This document shows, piece after piece, positions 5,760 through 13,707 of a DNA stretch of 20,146 bases; positions within the stretch are counted from its first letter, which is position 1; each line of letters begins with the position of its first letter. The DNA is from a virus. The DNA is taken from IMG/VR virus record IMGVR_UViG_3300028194_000337, positions 1 through 20,146 of that record, one strand, 5' to 3'. The notes under the pieces were generated by a model. It searched no databases, had not been told where the DNA came from, and worked only from the letters and a program-made list of their open reading frames with translations. Both the position numbers and the translations under genes were made by a program.

Positions 5760-7331
5760 TTACTTACAAAATTTACCAAGATAATTTTGAACAAAATCTT
5801 TGTATTTTAATTCTAAACTAACAAAATGCGTTGTTGAATTGTATTCAATTGTTTCCATCGTGTCAAATACCACTTCTTTTTGTACGTAATTTTTTTTGTG
5901 ATTGTTCAAATTATAATCCGTGAAAATTAATTTGTTTGCAAAATTATGATATTCAATGATTTCATCCGTGATGCAATCTGGAATCAACATCGTTTGACAA
6001 GAATAATTATTAATCAATTCCGTTCGGTTTCTTTTTGAATTTCTGTTTGAATAAATGATATATTCATCCTCATATTCCGCCTGGCGATTTCCGAAGAATC
6101 CTTGAACCCTTAAACCGTCAACCCAATCCAACCCCGTGAAATCAAAATCAATGTGTTCCAAATATCGGTTCATTACTGATTGAATTCGAAACGTCCCGTT
6201 TGCGCGTTCTTGACTATATTGTTTTAAATCAAAACTGATACTAAATTCCGTTATTGCTCCACTTATGAAACTTGATTCAACCTTCAATCGATATGATCCC
6301 TCCCCCTCTAATAACAATACTTTTTGCCATTGGATTTGTATTCCTTTGTAATTTGGATAATTCGCAAGCGTTCCGAAATCGTAATATATTCCGTAATCGT
6401 TGTTAATGATTGGCAAATCTGTAGTCCCATTTTTCTGAAGTGTTAGTGTTATTGTTTCGCTTGAAAAGTTTCTTTTAAACAAGAACGAATTGATGTCATT
6501 TTGCCATTCGCTTGGATCAGTTAATGAAGCCAAAACGGGCGACTTATAACAACATTCGTCAAGTGCTTCCGTGACAATTGATGTCGGTTGTTGCGGTGTT
6601 GTTGGAACAAGACAAATCGATTGCGTGACAATTGGATTGTTTCCAAGTGTCCCCGTTGATCCGATTCCCGTATTTATCCAACCCGCATTTCCTCCACTTA
6701 AAAAAGCAAATGGCGTTGCGTTGATTGGCGTTCCTGGAACCGCTGGAAGTACGTCTTGATATGTATATGAAAATGTTCCCGTTGTTGCGTTGTATGTGTA
6801 TAAGTGTCTTGTGTCATTAATTGCAACGGCAAGACTTGTTTGTTTTTGAACCCTTATAATAAATTCAAAATTTTGTGTTTTGTCAAAATCAACAAAAAAA
6901 GCTCCCGAACCACTCGCGCCCGAAGAACCGCCCGAAGGCAAATCATTAATCGGAACCGCGATTTGATCAAACCCGAATCCCATTCCTTCAATTCCATAAA
7001 GGTTTGTTGAATTTGCTTGAAGGAAACCGCCACGATTTTTTGTGTTTACGACATTATCAAATGAAGCGTTTAAATTTGAGAAAAACGGATTCCAAGAATC
7101 TGAAACACCAGAAAGACCGCAAACATCAATTGACGTTCCGTTGTCCGTACAGTCTGAAAATTCCCATGTATTGATCGGAACTTCAAAGTTGTTTGTAGTT
7201 TCTGAAAAGTAATTTGCGGTTAATTTTTCGACACCTCCAACCTTTACGGAATTAATCTTGCAAATATATTGATCACTATTGTTGATCACCGTTTCTTGAA
7301 AAATGTCTTTTATATAAAAATAAGCCTTCAT
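5760..7331 (-). CDS. Probable tail/baseplate structural protein with inserted Gly/Ser-linked domain
   Basis: A 523-aa beta-rich protein with no membrane segment. Three parts can be seen: an N-terminal domain (1-75), a middle region (about 75-250) with a Gly/Ser linker PSGGSSGASGSG at 132-143 and many Asn, Thr and Gly residues, and a C-terminal domain (about 250-523) starting ALDECCYKSPVLASL at 256-270. The C-terminal part looks like the conserved core and the middle like an inserted module, perhaps a carbohydrate-binding or adhesin domain. It is the last structural gene before the lysis cassette, where host-recognition proteins often sit. No named family was recognised; a virion role is inferred from position and composition. 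Confidence 0.7.
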   Translation of the reverse strand: MKAYFYIKDIFQETVINNSDQYICKINSVKVGGVEKLTANYFSETTNNFEVPINTWEFSDCTDNGTSIDVCGLSGVSDSWNPFFSNLNASFDNVVNTKNRGGFLQANSTNLYGIEGMGFGFDQIAVPINDLPSGGSSGASGSGAFFVDFDKTQNFEFIIRVQKQTSLAVAINDTRHLYTYNATTGTFSYTYQDVLPAVPGTPINATPFAFLSGGNAGWINTGIGSTGTLGNNPIVTQSICLVPTTPQQPTSIVTEALDECCYKSPVLASLTDPSEWQNDINSFLFKRNFSSETITLTLQKNGTTDLPIINNDYGIYYDFGTLANYPNYKGIQIQWQKVLLLEGEGSYRLKVESSFISGAITEFSISFDLKQYSQERANGTFRIQSVMNRYLEHIDFDFTGLDWVDGLRVQGFFGNRQAEYEDEYIIYSNRNSKRNRTELINNYSCQTMLIPDCITDEIIEYHNFANKLIFTDYNLNNHKKNYVQKEVVFDTMETIEYNSTTHFVSLELKYKDFVQNYLGKFCK

Positions 7332-7357
7332 AAAATTACTTTTTAACTTTTATTAAA

Positions 7358-8023
7358 TTACATCAACAAGAAAAAGTCACCGCCCGTTGTATCAACCGAA
7401 CCGCCCAAACCTTTGATTTCCGTTCGGTCAAGTGTTATTGTTCCGAATGTTGATGTTGCCCGAACCGATACAGTCCCCGCGCTTTCACCCGCATTCGCTG
7501 AAATCGAACCCGTTGCAACTTGTCTATTTGTGTTGTGTTGCGTATATGCTTGATTTGTTCCCGTTGGAATTTGTTGACTTGTTATTGCATTCACGGAACA
7601 AGACGTGATCATTATTAGCGAATCTTGTTCAACCGTCAAGTTTTGCGTGTTTGGTGTTGATTGTCCTCCCGTTCTTCCAGACGCTCCAATTCCCCCGCAA
7701 TCCGTAAAACTTCGAATGTGCATTGATATTGGATTCCATTGTGAACCGTTGAAATTAATTCGCAATTGATTCGTCCCCGTTGGCGGATTCTCTAAATAAT
7801 AAAACGCCATTCGTTGACCTAAACCGCCCCGACTAATCGTGTACAATTGCGTCATTGCAACACCTCCATACGTGCAAGTTGTATATGAACGCGCGTTCGA
7901 CATTGTGAATTGTGCAATTACCAAACCATTCGCCCCCGTGTTTTGGGTGTGATTTTGAGTTTTGAAATTTGCGCCAGGTGTCGGGTTTGCGCTTGTCGTG
8001 TTTCCTTTCGTTGGCGTTGACAT
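7358..8023 (-). CDS. Adhesin-like beta-sandwich tail protein
   Basis: A 221-aa protein rich in Thr, Ser, Asn and Gly. The section CTYGGVAMTQL (51-61) followed by AFYYLENPPTGTNQLRINF (73-91), and then a hydrophobic strand that ends in a small-residue stretch, resembles a beta-sandwich repeat seen in many secreted bacterial adhesins and phage tip proteins ('YGGVALT...YYL.NPP.GT..V.V'). This suggests a surface-binding role, perhaps receptor recognition. It starts directly after the stop of the 93-aa gene (TAAATG, no gap), so the two are probably translationally coupled. The fold is a pattern match by eye. Confidence 0.7.
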   Translation of the reverse strand: MSTPTKGNTTSANPTPGANFKTQNHTQNTGANGLVIAQFTMSNARSYTTCTYGGVAMTQLYTISRGGLGQRMAFYYLENPPTGTNQLRINFNGSQWNPISMHIRSFTDCGGIGASGRTGGQSTPNTQNLTVEQDSLIMITSCSVNAITSQQIPTGTNQAYTQHNTNRQVATGSISANAGESAGTVSVRATSTFGTITLDRTEIKGLGGSVDTTGGDFFLLM

Positions 8024-8305
8024 TTACAATTGGTTTACGGTTGTTATTTTAAAAAGACCCAATTCGTCAACATTGTCAACCTCGGTTCTTGCTTCATATA
8101 CAAACGGCGTTGTTTCAAAAAATGTTGAAATACTAACTTGACCAATTTCCAATTTTGTTCGGTTCGCCCCTAAAAATTCACCAAGCGTTGAATCATAGTC
8201 TTCGTTAATTTGATTAATAATGTTTTGATCCGTTGTTGTTCCGTAATCTGAATAATTCAAATTGTCCGTTCCCTCCAACTCTATTTTCGAAATTATTGTA
8301 TACAT
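8024..8305 (-). CDS. Hypothetical small tail-region protein
   Basis: 93 aa from ATG at 8305, one base after the stop of the upstream gene; an upstream in-frame TTG at 8332 was rejected. Acidic and mixed alpha/beta, for example MYTIISKIELEGTDNLNYSD and YEARTEVDNVDELGLFKITT. Its place in a tight string of virion genes suggests a structural or assembly role. No family was recognised. Confidence 0.65.
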   Translation of the reverse strand: MYTIISKIELEGTDNLNYSDYGTTTDQNIINQINEDYDSTLGEFLGANRTKLEIGQVSISTFFETTPFVYEARTEVDNVDELGLFKITTVNQL

Positions 8306-8306
8306 T

Positions 8307-8978
8307 TTACGCTTGTTCTTTAATTGCAACAACGTCCCATTTTGTCGCGGTTGCGTTGTAAATTAATCCAACATAAATCGTTTTGGTTGCCGTTGTTGTT
8401 GTTGGCAATGTCACGCCAATTTCTTGAAATATAGCGTTCCAAGTCAAAGCGCGATTTGTTCCGTTGTCGGTAATTCTTAAAACTAATTTTAAACCGTTTG
8501 AAGCCGTTCCCGTTGGAGCGTTAATTGTTAACGCCGATGAAAGACCCGTGATTGTTTCTTGATCGTATTCGTCAACATTCGGTGTTAAAGTTGCTGAACT
8601 TGAAACCGTGTTGTCAATCGGTGAAACAATCGTTTTTCTTTTTATACTTTTTTTAACGAATGACGCTTCCGAATCTTCAAGAACAAATTCATCTTGATTG
8701 TCAACGCTTGTCTTTTCAGCGATCGCGGTGATTTCGTTCGCGACATCAACATGAATCGCGGTTGCGTCCGTTGTTCCTGGAATGTCCCCAATCGTTATTT
8801 TCTTTTTGTTGTTACCGTCCGCAACGTCTTCGATCAATAAAAAGTCGCTTGTTGTTGGTGTTCCCTTTGAAGCAACTCCCGAAATTTCGGAAGCAACATT
8901 GACATGAACCGCGTTTGCGTCCGCACCACCACCGCTGGAAAACGGTTCATTCAATGCGCCTTTGTAGAATTCTCCCAT
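8307..8978 (-). CDS. Tail fibre-type protein with internal repeat and C-terminal 'tip' domain
   Basis: 223 aa from ATG at 8978, one base after the previous stop (an upstream TTG at 9002 was rejected). After a short N-terminus with a Gly/Ser linker (SSGGGA, 14-19), two related repeats follow at about 20-65 and 71-116. Each reads 'DA.A.HV.VA.EI..' then an acidic 'DF.L.ED' strand and a Lys-rich strand. Phages of aquatic hosts often carry such repeats in tail or fibre proteins. Residues 130-223 (TLTPNVDEYDQETITGLSSA through TKTIYVGLIYNATATKWDVV) resemble a widespread beta-structured C-terminal domain of phage fibres ('D.Y.IT.L..ALTI..PTGT..NG.KL..RI.DNGT.RALTW'). It is probably an exposed virion protein. 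Confidence 0.8.
   Translation of the reverse strand: MGEFYKGALNEPFSSGGGADANAVHVNVASEISGVASKGTPTTSDFLLIEDVADGNNKKKITIGDIPGTTDATAIHVDVANEITAIAEKTSVDNQDEFVLEDSEASFVKKSIKRKTIVSPIDNTVSSSATLTPNVDEYDQETITGLSSALTINAPTGTASNGLKLVLRITDNGTNRALTWNAIFQEIGVTLPTTTTATKTIYVGLIYNATATKWDVVAIKEQA
8631..8921 (-). repeat. Two-copy protein repeat within the fibre gene
   Basis: Repeat 1 (about 8921-8784, residues 20-65) and repeat 2 (about 8768-8631, residues 71-116) align as DANAVHVNVASEISGVASKG against DATAIHVDVANEITAIAEKT, followed in both by an acidic strand (DFLLIED / EFVLEDS) and a Lys-rich strand. The match is clear at the protein level, so the duplication is old rather than recent. Confidence 0.7.
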
Positions 8979-8979
8979 T

Positions 8980-9342
8980 TTAGTAAGTATCTTGATTATC
9001 AATTTGCGAATAATATCCCGTTATTGTTCCACCCGTTGCGCTTGATCCGTCAACCGTGAATTTGATCCAATCCGAAACAACTGATTCAATTTCGATTGTT
9101 GCTGAACCCGTCGCGCCCGAAATCGGAATTGAAGTGACACGATTCCCGTCTTTGTCGATGAATGGAAACGCGTCGAAAGTTGTTCCATCCATTGAAACAC
9201 CAACATCGAACGATCCCGTTCCGCTTAATCCAGACCAAACTATTTGCAAAGCAATCGCATAGTTTGAAGATATTTTTTCGGTTGCCGTTGGACTTGCGCT
9301 GATTGTTAGTCCATCAAAAATTTTAAAGTTTTTATTCGCCAT
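8980..9342 (-). CDS. Small beta-sandwich virion protein
   Basis: 120 aa from ATG at 9342 (MANKNFKIFDGLTISASPTA); the frame extends to a TTG at 9369, but the ATG gives an 11-nt overlap with the upstream gene and a cleaner N-terminus. The body alternates hydrophobic and Gly/Thr-rich segments (ALQIVWSGLSGTGSFDVGVS, MDGTTFDAFPF, WIKFTVDGSS), as in small Ig-like or carbohydrate-binding beta-sandwiches common in phage structural proteins. No exact family was recognised. It is probably a tail decoration or fibre-associated protein. Confidence 0.7.
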   Translation of the reverse strand: MANKNFKIFDGLTISASPTATEKISSNYAIALQIVWSGLSGTGSFDVGVSMDGTTFDAFPFIDKDGNRVTSIPISGATGSATIEIESVVSDWIKFTVDGSSATGGTITGYYSQIDNQDTY

Positions 9343-9514
9343 TGTTTTTTGATTTGATACCGTCTTCAATTATTTCAAGTAATTCTTCAACGGCTTGATT
9401 TTTCGCTTTGATTTCTTCAAACGATCCTTGAACGGGAACGCCCGTCAATATCATTTTTTTAATTACGTCAAACGCTTGTTCGATCGTTGCTTCGTTTGTT
9501 TTAAGTTCCTCCAT
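9332..9514 (-). CDS. Small helical hypothetical protein
   Basis: 60 aa, almost wholly helical and charged (EELKTNEATIEQAFDVIKKM, then EIKAKNQAVEELLEIIEDGI). It starts 24 nt after the 136-aa gene and overlaps the next gene by 11 nt. It may be a chaperone or assembly factor for a neighbouring fibre protein, but nothing in the sequence shows this. Confidence 0.6.
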   Translation of the reverse strand: MEELKTNEATIEQAFDVIKKMILTGVPVQGSFEEIKAKNQAVEELLEIIEDGIKSKNNGE

Positions 9515-9538
9515 ATTTCAAAAATACGTTTTTTATCT

Positions 9539-9949
9539 TTATTCGTTTGATGTAACTGAATAATTTGTCACCGAAACCGTTCCAATTCCTGCAAAGTATT
9601 CTTCAATGATTTGTTTTCCGTAATTACTCATTATGTAAATAACCGATTTCAAACCCGTTTCGCCACCGTCAAAAGTTTCGTATTTGTCCGAACCGTCTTC
9701 ATTCACCATGATGAAATCTTGTCCCATTATGTTTTTTTCTGATTCTTCAACACTTAATTGAACGGCGTTTTTTGAATCCCATTCGTTGGATTCGCCATAA
9801 CACCAATTGAACGGAATGTTCCAAGTTTCTGAAACCTCACGCCCCGAATTTATATTTGCGGGACAAGTTATTTTTCTTATTCCCGACGCGTATATGTCAA
9901 GACCTCCCGCCTTGATTCCGCAATTTTCTGACAATGTGATTGTGATCAT
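9539..9949 (-). CDS. Hypothetical virion-region protein
   Basis: 136 aa. The first half has three cysteines (C10, C29, C49) and strands such as GGLDIYASGIRKITCPANIN; the second half has EKNIMGQDFIMVNEDGSDKY and LKSVIYIMSNYGKQIIEEYF. The pattern 'unique-looking N-terminal strand, invariant cysteines, then a mixed domain' resembles small uncharacterised tail proteins of Flavobacteriia phages, though no named family was recognised. It sits between the two fibre-type genes. Confidence 0.65.
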   Translation of the reverse strand: MITITLSENCGIKAGGLDIYASGIRKITCPANINSGREVSETWNIPFNWCYGESNEWDSKNAVQLSVEESEKNIMGQDFIMVNEDGSDKYETFDGGETGLKSVIYIMSNYGKQIIEEYFAGIGTVSVTNYSVTSNE

Positions 9950-9969
9950 AAATTTTAAAATTTATTATT

Positions 9970-10983
9970 TTATACTATGTTTAAAACTCCCGAATTGTTC
10001 CATATATCACCCGAAGACAATCCCGCCGATGACGTTGGAAGGCTTGAAGCGTTTATTTTTCCGTTATTTTGCACGTCTAAAAGTGAATTATTGTTAATGT
10101 CCGTAACTTTGAACCCACTTGTTCCGACTGCGTTGTTTGACCCTTTTATTAATGTATCTACTTGAATACTAAATTTTTCATTTCCTATAGGACTAAAAAA
10201 AGAACCAGAAGCCCCACCCCACACAAAAACGTCTGAAATTGTACGCCCATAAGTAACGGTATCACTATCGTTAATAAATTCAATGTTATTAGTAAAAAAT
10301 TTAACAGTTTTACTTGATTTTGTTTTAAATTCAATATTATCCTTTACGTTTACAACGGCCTCAATATTAGTATTAAATTTTCCTTTTAAAAAAACAGTTC
10401 CATCAGTTAAACCCCCGACAACGGAAGCTAAATCCACAAAATGGATTCCACTGTAGGCAGTTCCCCCCGAAAGCCTAATCGCTTCAACTGAATTATTAGC
10501 AGTTCCCGACCACATGGACAAATTGCCGTAACTTTCTAATCCTAGCAGTTGTTGACCTACGAAATTTATTCTTGACGTTCCTTGAAGTGGTGAACGTGTA
10601 TAGTTTCTTATTAAATCAGTTTGTATTAAATTAGCCGTTGAAAGATTATTTCCTGCAGTGATGTCCGACAACAACGCAATTGTTCCCGAATTGTCTGGAA
10701 AGTCCCAAGAACGGCTTCCCGTTAATGTCAGCGAATCAAGAACCCCAACATATAAACCGCCTTTGTTGTATTTAATATTATCGCCGTCAGTGATGTCAAT
10801 CGCAAAACCGCCCGTTGTGTTTCCCGTTCGCAATGTTGTTGACAATCCGTTTGACAACGTGTCAAGAATATCTTTTAACAAACCGTTATGGTCGGAAGGT
10901 TGAATTGCGTCGTTTGGTTGTAAATCATTCAATAAAGTGTTTATTGCGATGTTTACATTTGCTCTATTAAGTAAATCAGTCAT
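9970..10983 (-). CDS. Tail fibre protein
   Basis: A 337-aa protein with the build of a trimeric tail fibre. The N-terminus (1-45) is helical and may attach to the tail. Residues 91-108 (RSWDFPDNSGTIALLSDI) are the 'W.FPD.SGTIALLSDI' element found in many phage fibres. A long beta-rich shaft follows. The last 23 residues (315-337: LPTSSAGLSSGDIW, then a short strand ending GVLNIV) match the 'LPTS..GL..G.IW...G.L.IV' tip motif seen at the C-termini of phage fibres. The middle of the gene (about 10140-10640) is far more AT-rich than the ends: hand counts give about 21% G+C over 10261-10380 against 45% over 10801-10920. This suggests the shaft or receptor-binding part was exchanged by recombination. 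Confidence 0.85.
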   Translation of the reverse strand: MTDLLNRANVNIAINTLLNDLQPNDAIQPSDHNGLLKDILDTLSNGLSTTLRTGNTTGGFAIDITDGDNIKYNKGGLYVGVLDSLTLTGSRSWDFPDNSGTIALLSDITAGNNLSTANLIQTDLIRNYTRSPLQGTSRINFVGQQLLGLESYGNLSMWSGTANNSVEAIRLSGGTAYSGIHFVDLASVVGGLTDGTVFLKGKFNTNIEAVVNVKDNIEFKTKSSKTVKFFTNNIEFINDSDTVTYGRTISDVFVWGGASGSFFSPIGNEKFSIQVDTLIKGSNNAVGTSGFKVTDINNNSLLDVQNNGKINASSLPTSSAGLSSGDIWNNSGVLNIV

Positions 10984-10994
10984 AATTTTTTTTA

Positions 10995-13469
10995 TTAAGC
11001 GTATTGCGGACCGTATTGCGACCCATAAATTCCAGGAACTGCAAGATTTTTATATCCTATTCGCGCCGATGTTTTATAATTTGATTTTGTAAGATCAAGA
11101 TAATTGAAATCGATCAATCCTTCAAGTCTTATTTTTGTCGAACTTATTTTTGTGATCTTGCATTTCGTTTGTCCCGTGATCGGAATCAATATTTCGTTTT
11201 TATTGTCAAGAACCGATGAAAGCATTTCAATTCCTTTTTGTCCGCCTTCTTTATACACCTCGATTCTAATCACACCGTAATAGTCAGCAATTGAACCAAC
11301 GTCCCCCGCGACATCTTCAAGATCAAAATCGGCTTGAATTAATGTTGAAGCGTTGTCCAAGATTGCATTTGTCCGAACATTGTCAGAATTAACGCCCGTG
11401 AAAAGATTCGTTGTCCCCGCTTCGTTGAAGTGCGTAATTGCACCATCCCAAACCGAAGATTCGTCATAGTTTGCGACAAATACATTTGAACTGTTTTTTG
11501 TATTAACCAAAACACCGCCCGTGTTCAATTCAGTTTGAACCGAAAAGCGAAGTCGCCAATCGTTTGAAAAAGTGTCTTTCGATGGATAAAATTGATTTTT
11601 TCCGTCAAGTTGTTCGGTCGGATCAACCAAATCGTTTGGCACGTTTTGATTCGCAACCCAATCTTCCCAACGGAATCGCATCGCGAACCGCATGAAATAC
11701 GCTTTTTTTGTTCCGACATCTTTTGAAACATCGCGAACAAGTTGAATAATATTTTTATTTAGTCCCGCGACCATTTGGAAACCCCTTGTGTCGTTGAAAT
11801 TAATTTGTTGAACCTTACTTCCATCAACGGGAAACGATGTCGTATTCACGTTGTATTGATCAGCAACAAAGGTTGCGCCCGTTAACGTGTTAAACCCTTC
11901 AATAATAAACGAAACCGAATCAACGCTTTCATTTTTTGCCGTGTCCAAAAACATCAAACTTTGTGTCAAAATTTCATCTTCCGCCGTTCCGCTATAAGTT
12001 AACGAACCCGAATCCGTGATTCCTTGCGCGTGATTTAAAAAGTCAATATTAACATCGCCTAAAATAAACGAAATCGGTTCCTTAATAAACGAATCAAACC
12101 CGCAAAGGATTGAAACACGATCCGAAACATTTGAAACAAGACTTTCATCGGCGCAACTGATCCAAATAACAAAGTTTCCGTTTGAAACATTAATTGAATT
12201 AATATAATCATTGAAAAGTGAATTTGGTTGAAATTGTCCCGCGATTGTCACCGTGTTCGAAACATTTGTAATTGAATCAAACCGAACGTCCATTTTCGCG
12301 CCAAAACTGTTTGTGTTCCCTGCAAAAGTTGTTGTCGGTGTTGATTGGTTCAAAACTCCCGTTCCTAAACCGTTGTAAAGTATATTTTTATAATTGAAAT
12401 CGTTGTTGTTTGAAATCAATGTTTGATCAAATGGAACAAACGCAAAACCTAATTTATAAGTTGATGTTGCTGAATTGTTTGGTTGATCAATACTGATTCG
12501 GAAATTTGTCAAACCATCTTGTAAAATTGATGAAATTGTTGATCCGTTTGTGTCCGTGTAGGTTGTTCCAATATTTTTGTAAGTTGCTGGATTCCCGTCA
12601 AAGTTTTCATTAAACCAACCAACATTTCCAACCAAAGCGGTTGAAGTTTGATTTGTTGGAATTGAAACATTCGGGTTGTTTAGTTGCGGTAAAAAAGTCA
12701 ATTGAAAAACGTCCGTAATCGAATTAACGTCAAAAAATGGACTTGGAGCAACCATATTTTGAAAGTCTGCAAGACTTAAAAACAAAGGTGAAATAATAAA
12801 ATCAACCGTGACAATGAACGATTGAGTTGGTCCAACAACTCCCGCCCCTTTAATTGTCGCATTCAAAACAGTTGATCCCGAAGTGAATCCAAGCGTTGTC
12901 ATCGGAACGACCGTCACCGTGTCCGTTGGATCGATATTGTCCGCCTTGAAAGTCGGTGTTGTTCCGTCAATTAACGAACTCAATGACGCTCCCGCGACTT
13001 GACTGTTTGGAATTAAATTATAATTAAACAAAACGCCTTCAACATTATCAGTCGATTGAATGTTCATTGACGTGTTTATTTGCGTACTTGTGTTGAATGG
13101 ATATGAACTTGAAGGCGGAAAACTTCCCGTAATTGAACCCAATATCATTCTTTTTGGTGAAAGAACATTGATCACACCCGTTCCCGCATAAGTTACGGGC
13201 GGTTGTCCATTGCCATAAACATCGTATGTCGTTAACCATGAAACAGTTGTTCCAACATAGAAACCGTTTGAACTAAAATCTCCGACGTTTTGTGTTATTG
13301 TATCAACACCGTCCGATTCGAAAACATTTGAAAAAGATGAATCAACGGAAATTTCAACTTCAAGATTCAATTGAAGCGAAATTTTATCGCCTACATTCCC
13401 CAACAACCACGATGTTTTTTCGGGTCTGAATTGGTTTGTGTATTCCCTAAGAATTATTTGCGCCCCCAT
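10995..13469 (-). CDS. Large beta-rich tail protein (probable tail tip/baseplate)
   Basis: An 824-aa protein, rich in Asn, Thr, Ser and Val, with no signal peptide or membrane segment. It starts MGAQIILREYTNQFRPEKTS and ends with IGYKNLAVPGIYGSQYGPQY. Many segments look like stacked beta-sandwich domains (for example FNYNLIPNSQVAGASLSSLI near 150 and IVTVDFIISPLFLSLADFQN near 220). The region at about 590-650 (KAYFMRFAMRFRWEDWVANQ) is more charged. It overlaps the 86-aa gene by 23 nt and lies in the tail tip region after the tape measure, so a central tip or fibre-network role is likely. No named family was recognised; structural identity is inferred from position and composition. Confidence 0.75.
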   Translation of the reverse strand: MGAQIILREYTNQFRPEKTSWLLGNVGDKISLQLNLEVEISVDSSFSNVFESDGVDTITQNVGDFSSNGFYVGTTVSWLTTYDVYGNGQPPVTYAGTGVINVLSPKRMILGSITGSFPPSSSYPFNTSTQINTSMNIQSTDNVEGVLFNYNLIPNSQVAGASLSSLIDGTTPTFKADNIDPTDTVTVVPMTTLGFTSGSTVLNATIKGAGVVGPTQSFIVTVDFIISPLFLSLADFQNMVAPSPFFDVNSITDVFQLTFLPQLNNPNVSIPTNQTSTALVGNVGWFNENFDGNPATYKNIGTTYTDTNGSTISSILQDGLTNFRISIDQPNNSATSTYKLGFAFVPFDQTLISNNNDFNYKNILYNGLGTGVLNQSTPTTTFAGNTNSFGAKMDVRFDSITNVSNTVTIAGQFQPNSLFNDYINSINVSNGNFVIWISCADESLVSNVSDRVSILCGFDSFIKEPISFILGDVNIDFLNHAQGITDSGSLTYSGTAEDEILTQSLMFLDTAKNESVDSVSFIIEGFNTLTGATFVADQYNVNTTSFPVDGSKVQQINFNDTRGFQMVAGLNKNIIQLVRDVSKDVGTKKAYFMRFAMRFRWEDWVANQNVPNDLVDPTEQLDGKNQFYPSKDTFSNDWRLRFSVQTELNTGGVLVNTKNSSNVFVANYDESSVWDGAITHFNEAGTTNLFTGVNSDNVRTNAILDNASTLIQADFDLEDVAGDVGSIADYYGVIRIEVYKEGGQKGIEMLSSVLDNKNEILIPITGQTKCKITKISSTKIRLEGLIDFNYLDLTKSNYKTSARIGYKNLAVPGIYGSQYGPQYA

Positions 13470-13707
13470 ACTTGTTTTTTAATTCGTCAATTCGTTGCTG
13501 GATGTCTGAAACGCTTCCGTTTTTCGCTTCGTCCATCAACTTGCTTGACTCTTTAACAAGTGATTGCATTTTAATCTTTTCTTCATTCGTCAATTTAGGC
13601 ATCATTGATTCCAACATATTATTCAAAACATTCGGCGCATTGTCCATCTCTTTTTGAAGATTTTCAGCCAATTTTAAAGAATCAATAAAAAAATTATTCG
13701 CCCTCAT
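13447..13707 (-). CDS. Small helical tail-region protein
   Basis: 86 aa, nearly all helical, with coiled-coil potential (FIDSLKLAENLQKEMDNAPN, LTNEEKIKMQSLVKESSKLM, IQQRIDELKNKYGG). It overlaps both neighbours (14 nt with the 575-aa gene, 23 nt with the 824-aa gene), which points to coupled translation and fixed stoichiometry with them. It may be an assembly factor or small tail-tip part. No family was recognised. Confidence 0.7.
   Translation of the reverse strand: MRANNFFIDSLKLAENLQKEMDNAPNVLNNMLESMMPKLTNEEKIKMQSLVKESSKLMDEAKNGSVSDIQQRIDELKNKYGGANNS

Noticed and set aside
8979-9002. TTG-started N-terminal extension of the 223-aa fibre gene
   Set aside because: It depends on a TTG start while an ATG at 8978 lies one base after the upstream stop; the same reasoning removed TTG extensions at 2534, 8332 and 9369.
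9519-9526. TAnnTTTG match (TATTTTTG on the minus strand) before the 60-aa gene
   Set aside because: No TTG was found at 17-23 nt upstream, and the gap is only 24 nt inside a packed late operon, so it is likely a chance match in AT-rich DNA.
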